From the NCBI RefSeq assembly GCF_964204645.1, contig NC_134034.1:434001-498000 (forward strand): DNA of 64,000 nt, read 5' to 3'. Positions 39,431 through 49,421 of this stretch are shown here, piece after piece. The position numbers and the translations under genes are program-made. Each line of letters opens with the position of its first letter. Positions within the stretch are counted from its first letter, which is position 1. The notes under the pieces were generated by a model that made no database searches, was not told the DNA's origin, and saw only the letters and a program-made list of their open reading frames with translations. The DNA comes from Tubulanus polymorphus. Lineage: Eukaryota; Nemertea; Palaeonemertea; Tubulaniformes; Tubulanidae.

Positions 39431-42400
39431 CTATACAGTATTACCGGAGAGTATTTGCTGACGACATCCACCGACCGTAACCGTGCGAGGACACTCAATA
39501 ATGTCGACCGTTTCGTTGTCGAGGTCGCCGTATTCGGCGAATCGGTAAAAATACGGTAAATCGTAAAATAAATGTTCGCGGGTGACGTGATGTAGAACAC
39601 GCGATAGAAGCAGACGTCGTCCGTACGCGATCGCTTCCATTCGTCCGGACGCCAGTCCAACACGCAGTAACCAGTCCACTAAATCAGTACCAGTGAAAAC
39701 ATTCCTATACAACCGAAATCTATACCTACAAAATATATATATATATATATATCAATTCATTCTAAACATTGTTCACACACAATGACATCACAGGACCTAG
39801 TCACAACACCTGGGTCCAGTTTCACAAAAAAGATTAAGGCCTAAATCGATTTTAGATGAACTGAATTAATGAAGAAAATAAATCGATTTAAGAGTTAAAC
39901 CTTTTTGTGAAACTGGGCCCAGGGCTCAGACCTTGGGCAACAACACCTGGGCTCAGACCTTGGGCAACAACACCTGGCCACAGGACTAAGTTCTTGGTTA
40001 AAATTTGGCTCTCACCGCGGAACTGGGTCCCAGAGCCAGTCCACTGTGGAACTGACTCGGGTCCCCAGTTCACTGTGAAACTGGGTCTTGGGTCCCCAGT
40101 CCACTGTGGAATTACTGGGTCCCAGAGTCAGTTCCACAGTTACTGGTATAGATTTGACCTTTGAGTTATAACATTGGGAATGAACTAATTCTCGTAGCAC
40201 ATCTCAAATATAACAGACACTCGTCAGAATCTGGAGTCACATTTTAGTTTTGGTTTTTCATGTACTGTAGTGTGTGTTTTAAGTGTATAAGTCGTTTGTT
40301 GAAGCAAAAAATAGAAATTGAACCAAACATAATAAATCTAGGAGCAACATAAGAATTTAGACACCTTGTTTGATATATGGAACCTGATATAATAATAAAG
40401 CAAGGATGAACCGCAGTGAACCGCTGTTAACCGCAGTGAACCGCAGTGAACCACAGTGAACCGCAGTGAACCGCATACCCCAAACATTTAAACCCTTTAC
40501 AAATCATCCATTTATTACACAGGCCCCCAATTACACCGTGGGTTTACTCTCAACCTAGTTCCACAGTTGTGTGGGTTTACTCTTGACCAAGTTCCACAGT
40601 TCAGATGTGGATTCGACCCCAAAGTTCCACAGTTCAATCGTGGATATTTCTCCACCCGACCTTGCACGTCTCTACGTACCGGTAATAAATGGATGATGCT
40701 TAAACCAGAAACATAGAGGAGTTTTTTTTAGTTGCGTTTAAAACATTTACCAAAATATCGTTTCTCAATTTTGTATCTCAGTCATCTCAATAACTGCAGT
40801 TTCCCTAGTTTAAAATATATTCATTGAGAATAACTCGATCTGAGCAGACGTTGTTACGGTATCGTCAACAGTCGCGTCGGTTGAATTTAAATTTTACCTT
40901 TTATCGGCGACGATTTCCGCTTGACAATTGCTCAGATGATATTTCTTAAACTGATCTCGCGTTTGCGTAATCTCCGAGTCCAAATCTTCTTCCTGCGGTA
41001 AATGTATCTCTTCGACTCCGTACCAGAACCTGCGCCACCTGGTGACGAATACGAGAATTATTAAAATTGTCTTTCCGTGCGTCTTACTTTCTAAATTCTC
41101 CCAAATAGTTATGTAATGAACATATAATAACATCAAGTTTTAAGATAATTCTGTAAATTCGACCACCGATCACCCAACTATATCTTAACTTCAAATCAAA
41201 TGACCTGTTTCACTCCTGGCAGGTGCGGTGCTTCCAACCAAACTAAGTAACAGGTTCAATTATTATTTCAAGATAATATCTAAAGAAACTCCTATTCCCC
41301 TGCCAACACTTAGTGACCTTGACAATGAAGAAGGGAACTCACCGTTTAACGAATGGAAGAATAATTAAATCGGTGTCCAGACCAAACGTCACAAATACAA
41401 AACAACTCTACAATAAACACATGTGAAATATAGCATCCAATCAAATTATAATTGAGCTATCTTAATCACAGGTCATTAATTACTGATTGTTAATTACCTG
41501 CCCAAAATTAAAAGCGGCATCTAGAAATTCTAATTCTACATAAACTCCACCCATCACTTCATTAGACATTCTCCATATACACAACACTATACCCTGTAAA
41601 ACATATATACAATGATGTCATAGGGGGATCTATGGAGGCAGACATCTTTTCTAGAAGTGTCTATAGATCAAATCACTAGTTGGTATAATTTGATGATATC
41701 ATAGGGGGATCTATAGAGGCAGACATCTTTTCTGGAAGTGTCTATAGATCAAATCACTTAGTAGACAATTTGATGATGTCATAGGGGGATTTAGGGAGGC
41801 AGAGATCTTTTCTAGTAGTGTCTATAGATCAAATCACTAGTTGGTAATTTGATGATGTCATAGGGGGATTTAGGGAGGCAGAAATCTTTTCTAGTAGTGT
41901 CTATAGATCAAATCACTAGTTTGAAATTTGATGATGTCATAGGAGGATTTATGGAGGCAGAGAGAACACTTACTATAAACATGGACAGTATAAGCAGTAG
42001 TATAAGTACTAAATGTCTGGTGAGTTGATATTCAGAGATTCGTTGTGTGACTAACTCATCTCCCAGAATTCCACCAACAGACGTCTGCAGGTTATATCGC
42101 CTCAATCTCATTATACACAGACGTCGCTGTTCCTGCGAACAGTTCGTTTCTAATAAACACGTCTGCTCCTCGAGCGTCTGCCCGTTTACACTAACGACGC
42201 CGAATTCAGAACTACACGACGAACATTCGCTACTGCTGCCACCTGGTGTTAGTTTACACTCCACGCTGGTAGACGACGACGGCGGTATTGTTGCGGATGT
42301 CGCCGTGGACGCGGCAGCTCCGTACGTTTGTCGTTTGACGCCGCGGGATTTCGGAAGTGTCGTATCAGGAACTAAATCTTCGATACTTTTTACTGAAATA

Positions 42401-45400
42401 AAGTTAAAACGATTTTCGATAAATACCGGTAATAAAGAAACTGGATCCAGAACTGTGGAAGTGGATTTAGAGTGGAAGTAATCTGTGAATAATTATCTTA
42501 TAACTCACTTGGACTTTCACAGTTATCACAGTCATTACAATCACCGGCGCCATCTACTGGACTATTGATAGCAGACGGACAATTTCTCCCGGCGGGAGAT
42601 CGGATCAGTTTCGTCGAATCGAAAAATTCGTCATTGTCGTCGTGGTGATGATGTAATTTATTGCGGTCGTGACGATGTTGTATGACGAGGCAACTGATAG
42701 CGGTAACCGTACAGATAATCAATATCACCAGGGATACTATACTCTATAGTAGATACAGATAGATATCATCATTGATTAACATAAATTTGCATAATTAAAC
42801 AACCAATATCGATAGCACATCCATAAGATAATGAGAATCCCGTAACCTCAGATATTAGTCGCAGCAAACACATGAATCAGCCGCCCCTTAACCTGGCACC
42901 AGCTGGATGAAAGTACTGTCCAGGAAAATTGTAAGCCCAGTACCCGGTCCCACAGTTGTTAGAGTTAAAATTAGTTCTTTTTCAATGAGTTAAAACTCTG
43001 AGTCAAATCTTAACTCACAACTGTGGAACTGGGTCCTGATGATCAAAAGCTCCCCCTTCTATTAACAGCCCCCCTCCCTCTGAGACACATACCTGAACTT
43101 CTCCATATTGGAAGAGCATATCACCTAAATCTTCATCTTTCCTCACAAACATCAACATTACTCCAGTTATTATAGTCGGCAATCTGTAATCAATCAAACA
43201 AGTATTCGTAGAAATTGAATATTCAAGTCACTGTTGTTTCGTTAGTCGGTTATGATTTTAGTTTTACCCGAATCCGAAGAACATCATCCAAACTCGCAGA
43301 CGCAGAACGCAACAGAGACTGCGTACGCGCAACAAACAAACGGCCATAGCAACCATCGCCGTCCAGCAACGAGCACTCATTGTTCCGATGAAGAACAGTA
43401 TGAATTGTATATAGTGCTGCCACATAACGGTGGAATCAATCGCGAATACTAGAATCATTCCTATACACGACACCCCCTATAACAGATACAAACAACCAAA
43501 CTGATAAATCAGTGTATTCCTTACTAGAGAGGGGAGGGGAGGGGAGGTGAGAGGGGGTGAGAGGGGAGGGGAGAGGGGTGAGAGGGGAGGTGAGAGGGGT
43601 GAGAGAGAAAGGGGAGAGAGATGGAACGGAGAAGGAGGAAGATATTGGGAGAGGGAGAGGTGGGAGGGGAGAGAGGAATACATGAAGATTGAGAAGGCAA
43701 GAGAGGAAGAGAAGATATGAAGACTGAGATGGGATAGAAAGAGAAGAGAGGGTGATAGATAGAAAGAGAGATGGAAGAGAGAGGAGGAGAGCAGGAAACT
43801 TACCTGAGCAATAACTAAACAGAAAGTCATTTGATGTGGAATATTCTTAAAACGTCTGTTTAAAGTTAAAACAATTATCACCCAAAACTGAAATCAATAA
43901 AGTATCGATATCAATACACACAGTTGTATAATAGAGGAACTATCCCTGGCATGCGTGGGAGAGACCGACTTACGCAACAAATCAATCCTAGAATGCTGAT
44001 GTCGAATGAAGTAGTTTTGATGGTTTGAGTGTATTCCTCGGAGGATTTCTGAGATAACGTTACCATATTCGCTGAGAGGAACATGAACGGTGCCGAGATA
44101 AACGTACAAACAACCATTCCAGACGCTATCTATAAATAAAATACAAACAACCATTCCAGACGCTATCTATAAAACACAAACTAATACTCACTGTTCGCTA
44201 CAACTAATAGTGCTCACGGGCCTGAGACTTCTGGATCCAGTTCTACAGTTCTGGATCCAGTTCCACAGTTCTGGATCCAGTTCTACAGTTCTGGATCCAG
44301 TTCCACAGTTCTGGATCCAGTTCTACAGTTCTGGACTCAGTTCCACAGTTCTGGATCCAGTTCCACAGTTCTGGATCCAGTTCTACAGTTCTGGACTCAG
44401 TTCCACAGTTCTGGACTCAGTTCCACATTCCTGGACTCAGTTCCACAGTTCTGGATCCAGTTCCACAGTTCTGGATCCAGTTCTACAGTTCTGGATCCAG
44501 TTCTACAGTTCTGGACTCAGTTCCACAGTTCTGGACTCAGTTACACAGTTCTGGACTCAGTTCCACAGTTCTGGACTCAGTTACACAGTTCTGGACTCAG
44601 TTCCACAGTTCTGGATCCAGTTCCACAGTTCTGGATCCAGTTCTACAGTTCTGGACTCAGTTCCACAGTTCTGGAGCCAGTTCCACAGTTCTGGATCCAG
44701 TTCCACAGTACAGGATCCAGTTCCTCAGTTCTGGATCCAGTTCAACAGTTCTGGATCCAGTTCCACAGTTCTGGATCCAGTTCCACAGTTCTGGATCCAG
44801 TTCCACAGTTCTGGATCCAGTTCCACAGTTCTGGACTCAGTTCCACAGTTCTGAACTCAGTCCCACAGAATTGGACCCAGTTCTACGGTTCTGGGTTCAG
44901 TTCCACAGTTGAAAGTAAACTTAACTCTGAGTTAAAATCAGTTCATTTTCATTGAACTAACTCTGAGTTAATTCTTTACTCACAACTGTGGAACTGGGTT
45001 CTGGACTCAGTTCCACGGTTTAGACAAACATATCTATATATTGACTCACCAGGTCAGTAACGATGTTATACTGCGTTGCGTATATAAACACAGTCGGAGC
45101 AGACGGAATCGTACCGTACAGAAATCCAAACGAACTCAACTCATCGGTGATCGTGGAATTCGCTCCGGCGTCAAATACAATCACAAACTCACGGATTATA
45201 AATGGTAGTAATACTCTGTGTGAAAATATCAAATAGAAAATACAAATTTACGATCAGGGAATTGACGATCAAAGGGATAAAATCAGAGCGTTCTTCGCGT
45301 GAGGTCAGCGGAGGAAGACTGCTACCCCATTAATTTAACATCCATCACTTTAAAAACCTGCTGCCCCAATAGATGAGTTGATGTCAATATTCTATCATTG

Positions 45401-47737
45401 CTTACAACAACAATTGCATTTGAAGCTTAATTTTCAATATATCAGAAGCTTAGCTTTAGACATCCGATCTTACGCGCCCCATAAAATCCCAGCATATGGA
45501 GAAAACAGCGTATGAGCAACGGACAGGGATTGAATGAGGTACTTACAGTTTAGCGAATATGAGTAAACTAGGTGTAATAAGAGCTGTACCGAGTTGAGTC
45601 TGAACTTTACCAACAAGTGACAAACCAAGAAAGAACAGAGCTGTAGCGCTGAACGAATTAGCTGCAAAACAAATGTGAAATCTGATGATGTCATAGGGGG
45701 ATTTATAGAGTCTGACATCTTTATATCAGTGAATATAGATGAAATCAATGGATGATGTCATAGGGGGATTTATAGTCGGACATCTTTTTCTAGTAGTGAA
45801 TATAGATGAAATCAATGGATGATGTCATAGGGGGATTTATGGAGGCAGACATCTTTCATAATGGGCTTATATATCAAATGAAAAAAAAGATAATAACCAT
45901 ATGATGTAATAGGGGGATTAAAGGGAGCTCTATGAGTGTCTATAGATCAATTTGATGATGTCATAGGGTGAAACTACTAACCGAGTACAACGAGTATTCC
46001 GCTGATGATATTCGGTATGTTGTGATGGAAGATGAAATTCGCAATAATACCGACGATCGTCATGAGAACGATCGGGTTTAAAACGACTCCTCTAACGACG
46101 TGTAGAATAATCGCTCCGGTCCGTCTGCTCGTCGTAGTGGCACCATCTGACGACGACGACGCTGTTCGCTGATGATCGATCTCGAGTAACGTGAAACCAA
46201 TCGGATTTAGAATCATGAATGAGATCGGAGCAGCGAGGTAAATATACTGCAGGAAATCTGGGTTAGACTGTTCATATAGAGCTTGTACTGAAATATACCC
46301 GTGTAAACACTACTGTGATGTCATAGGGGGATCTATGGAGGCAGGCATCTTTTCTGGAAGTTCCTATAGACCAAATCACTAGTAGACAATTTGATGATGT
46401 CATAGGGGGATTTATGGAGGCAGATATCTTTTCTAGAAGAGTCTATAGATCTAATCACTAGTACACAATTTGATGATGTCATAGGGGGATTTATGGAGGT
46501 AGACATCTTTTCTGGAAGTGCCTATAGATCTAATCACTAGTAGACAATTTGATGATGTCATAGGGGGATTTATGGAGGCAGACATCTTTTCTAGAAGGGT
46601 CTATAGATGAAATCACTAGTAGACAATTTGATGATGTCATAGGGGAATTTATGGAGGCAGACATCTTTTCTAGAAGGGTCTGTAGATGAAATCACTAGTA
46701 AACAATTTGGTGATGTCATAGGAGGATTTATGGAGGAAGACATCTTTGCTAGAAGTGTCTATAGATCAAATAACTAGTAGACAATTTGATGACGTCATAG
46801 GGGGATTTATAGAGGCAGACATCTTTTCTAGAAGTGTTTATGAGATAAAATTATTAGTAGACAATTTGATGATGTCATAGGGTGATGTAATGAAGGTACT
46901 CACTGATTGGATAACCGAGTGCGAAGTCGTTGCTTTGCGTGGCGAATATCGCGAATATTCCAGCTTTCCCCAAACGGTTCAAACGCGTTAAAATTAACGT
47001 GAAAATAATCACTAGGAAAAATACGATTGATTTACCGATCAGTAAACTAGACAGGAACTTCCAGTTTACAGCTGAAAACATAATACAACATCATCATCAG
47101 CATTTCATCAGTTCAATCTGGAACCAGTTTCACAGTTTAATCTGGAACCAGTTTCACAGGGTGGCGCCCCTTTCCGCCCATTTATAAATACCCTTGGGCC
47201 GGTTGTATAGTCATGGCTTACATTTGAGACCAGTCCAAGACCAACTTAGTTCTATAACCAATCTAACAACCAGTCATAAGATTTAAGACCACTTTTGGAC
47301 TGGATGCATTGACATGGCTTAGATTTAAGACAAGTCTAAGACCAACTTAGTTCAATAGCATTATTTCCAGGTTTTTGGTAAAATTTGTCACATTCCCTTA
47401 AAGTTTTCTGCTATTTCTCTGATTCACTTAGTTTTTCCAGGTCAATGGTCTCCCCGCGACGACTTAATGCCAAATTCACTAAATTGCGGATTCCGGACTT
47501 ACTTTCAAACTTCAATTCGATCATACTCTTCAGGACTAAAGCCGGTAGAGCGAACTTTGAGATAAACGTTCCGATGCCTTTCGATTGGTTGCTGGAAATG
47601 AGGTTGAACCTGCCGGCGATGTAACCGGCGAGAATAATGAAGAAACACTGCACGATCGCCGGGTAAAGATTCTCGTACGCGTGGCCGCCTGATCGGTCGT
47701 GGTGATGACCGTGAGATGGCTTAGCAACCGAATCCAT
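39431..47737 (-). CDS. GPR155: GPR155 / LYCHOS, lysosomal cholesterol-sensing transporter-GPCR-DEP protein
   Basis: A lysosomal multi-pass protein combining a PIN (auxin-carrier-like) transporter fold, a GPCR-like helical region and a C-terminal DEP domain; the vertebrate protein senses cholesterol and signals to mTORC1. Coding exons in transcript order: 47737-47503, 47071-46904, 46287-45982, 45661-45547, 45215-45050, 44129-43974, 43887-43804, 43476-43268, 43183-43093, 42743-42509, 42392-41974, 41593-41498, 41407-41343, 41038-40898 and 39725-39431. All phases close to 926 residues. Residues 1-400 form the transporter part (GTFISKFALPALVLKSMIEL; SNDFALGYPI). Residues 400-780 hold further helices, with a Ser/Cys-rich loop before DLIILPFVKR. 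DEP lies at about 829-905 (FTGTDLVDWLLRVGLASGR). The start ATG follows a 5' UTR piece ending at an acceptor (47759). Three introns consist mainly of 79-bp repeats. Confidence 0.95.
39812..39920. mobile_element. Family B palindromic MITE-like element
   Basis: It begins GGGTCCAGTTTCACAAAAAA and ends with the inverted CTTTTTGTGAAACTGGGCCC. Inner arms are aatcgattt/aaatcgatt. It is followed by a 32-bp direct duplication (gctcagaccttgggcaacaa). Confidence 0.8.
40408..40475. repeat. 10-bp tandem repeat (gaaccgcagt)
   Basis: Six to seven copies of aaccgcagtg in a GPR155 intron. Confidence 0.8.
41605..41965. repeat. R79 array making up a GPR155 intron
   Basis: Four to five units of 76-79 bp fill nearly the full 380-bp intron (41594-41973). 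The last unit stops within 10 bp of the minus-strand donor. Confidence 0.92.
42944..43036. mobile_element. Family A palindromic MITE-like element
   Basis: Ends GGTCCCACAGTTGTTAGAGT and CTCACAACTGTGGAACTGGG are inverted, with gttaaa arms and a ttcaatgagt centre. It lies in a GPR155 intron. Confidence 0.75.
43525..43800. repeat. GA-rich low-complexity tract
   Basis: Purine-rich (gaggggagggg, agagagagg) intron sequence on the plus strand, hence pyrimidine-rich on the GPR155 sense strand directly after a donor. Confidence 0.85.
44104..44175 (-). repeat. Duplicated acceptor and exon edge in GPR155
   Basis: The first bases of exon 44129-43974 with their acceptor (ttatag/atagcgtctggaatgg) are repeated 37 bp upstream. 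The duplicate would add 37 nt and shift the frame if used. Confidence 0.85.
44228..44880. repeat. 20-bp tandem repeat (ggatccagttccacagttct), GPR155 intron
   Basis: About 33 copies with period exactly 20 bp, varying mainly as gactcag/gatccag and ttccac/ttctac. It abuts a family A element (44885-45001) whose end has the same sequence. The long plus-strand frame through it is an artefact. Confidence 0.95.
44885..45001. mobile_element. Family A palindromic MITE-like element beside its derived satellite
   Basis: It contains gttcagttccacagttga, ttaactctgagtta, cattttcattgaact and the closing ctcacaactgtggaactggg. The left end merges into the 20-bp array. Confidence 0.7.
45676..45972. repeat. R79 array making up a GPR155 intron
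   Basis: Four degenerate units in the 320-bp intron 45662-45981. The array begins about 15 bp from the acceptor and ends about 10 bp from the donor. Confidence 0.88.
46313..46892. repeat. R79 array making up a GPR155 intron
   Basis: Seven to eight units with period exactly 79 bp (cores at 46393, 46472, 46551, 46630, 46709) fill the 616-bp intron 46288-46903. This is the most regular array and defines the consensus. Confidence 0.95.
47196..47350. mobile_element. Family C palindromic element, degenerate
   Basis: It starts GGGCCGGTTGTATAGTCATG, followed by gttctataaccaatctaac and gaccacttttggac. The right end is partly duplicated. Confidence 0.6.
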
Positions 47738-49421
47738 TGTTGCAGCAGATTTCTCTAAGCTGAAAATATCAATCTTAATGTCATTTGTGATCGGTGTCAG
47801 AGTTTAGAAGTTGAATTCGTCTAGGTCCTTGGCCCAGGGGCCGCCCTGCCCGTACAACTATACAATGTCGCCTGGATCTGGCTTTATTAAGCAAATGTTT
47901 AAGTCGCACCTCAAAAAGTAAATTCCAATCGAGGCAGGCTGTAGGCCTACCAGGTTTTAGTCCGCCTGCCGTGGAAGCACCCTTGGCCTTACCAAGCCCA
48001 AGACTTGCGCACCTAGGCTAGGCCTACCATATGGCACTGTCAAATTACGTAATAAACCGGATTATCCAGGACAATCCAATCAACACGAGTAACACCGATC
48101 AACTCAGCATATAAACACAGTGTGTGTTAACTTTGAACTTTATCATTTGAAAATGTCAAATTGGAGTCGAGCTTTTCAGATCAAATATAAATAAATGTCA
48201 CGTTATTCATTTGTTTATGAAATTATGACTTCGAACAAGAACAGGCCTAAATTAGGCTATCAAATCACCTTTTGTCCGTCAAACCGGTCAATAAATACTG
48301 GTTTTTAGTTTATTGTTCGCGAGGTCGATAAACTCGAATGACATAACACAACAGCGACTGATAAACCCCGGTTCATAGTCCACTTTCACGCGCTTATCTT
48401 CTCAATCGGCGGCCATCTTACCGCTGGTCAGCTGCTCGCTACTGAGAGATGTCGAGTGAGGATTCCGGGTCGTACGATCCATCTCGACTCATCCTAACCC
48501 TAACCCTAGGGTTAAGACTAGAATCTGCATGGATTGATGAGATGAAACGATGGACAATATTTGCTGTTGGTTCTCTTTTAAGATTTCTCTTTTAAGGTTT
48601 TTTTTTCATCTAAACCACCAATAATCCAATATATAGGATATAGTGACTGTTAGAAATGACTCCCTATGATTTTTTTATTAAGTTCCAACTTCAATATTCA
48701 TCGTCGTTCCGTCCTACTGGTACACTATGATTAGTCGTTTATGAATCTCCCATTCGTCTATGCTTGACATGCTCATAACCCTAACCCTAGCTCTGACGCC
48801 GCGGAGACCTTCGGAACAACCCTAAATCGGATCTGTTTTGGTATACACGATATTTTCGGAGCTACCCCCAAATAATTCAAATTTAATGTGGTTTGATAAT
48901 TTATGCTAAAATCACCGATTCTTATCAGTGACAACTCATAAAACTGAGGTAAGTGGATTCTAGAGGTTATATTCGAAGTACTAAGGTTAATTTCAGCTGG
49001 TTTATCGTGCATTAAATCTGTTCAATATCGATCGAAAGTTTACTGTCCCCAATCAAATTCAATTCAACAACTTTATTATTCCCAACTGACTGAATCAGGG
49101 GGTAAGCAAGTAATTTTATTTAATACAGGTTGTTGTTAACTTGTCCAGGTCTCGTTGTTTAGTTAGGCTTCGTATTGAGTAGGCCTACAGCTACACTGTA
49201 GCTCTTAGTCTTAGTCCTGAAGTTGAAAGAGCTGATACCAGAGTAAAAAGCTTCTCGCTATTTAGGAATTTCATGCAGTGCTGAATGAATAAAGCTTAAG
49301 AAAGAGTCGACCTGTTATGTAAATTCATCATTGTTGAATTTTGTTGTTTGATTTGAAGGTTGAAACTAGATGGCGCCTGTTGTTGTCTGATAGAAGCCGA
49401 GGAGGAGGCGGTACTCGTATT
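47738..49421. other. Divergent GPR155/PPIP5K promoter region
   Basis: Positions 47738-47759 are GPR155 5' UTR. A probable non-coding GPR155 first exon begins at 48422 on the minus strand (donor CCAGCG/GTAAGA). Two short telomere-like CCCTAA clusters lie at 48492-48513 and 48776-48790. PPIP5K transcription should start between about 48500 and 49400. No other coding exon was seen. Confidence 0.5.
48407..48421 (-). promoter_or_regulatory. YY1-like motif overlapping a likely 5' UTR donor of GPR155
   Basis: The minus strand reads GTAAGATGGCCGCCG: a donor (GTAAGA) merged with an AAGATGGCCGCC YY1-type motif. YY1 sites just inside the first intron are common in animal housekeeping genes. Confidence 0.4.

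Noticed and set aside
42047-42481. 144-codon plus-strand frame
   Set aside because: It is the antisense shadow of GPR155 exon 42392-41974, which has phase-consistent splice sites and family similarity.
44210-44854. 214-codon plus-strand open frame
   Set aside because: It is generated entirely by the 20-bp satellite and lies in an intron of GPR155.
48492-48513. CCCTAA repeats as an interstitial telomere
   Set aside because: Only about two to three units are present; too short to call, and similar short runs occur at 27900-27950.
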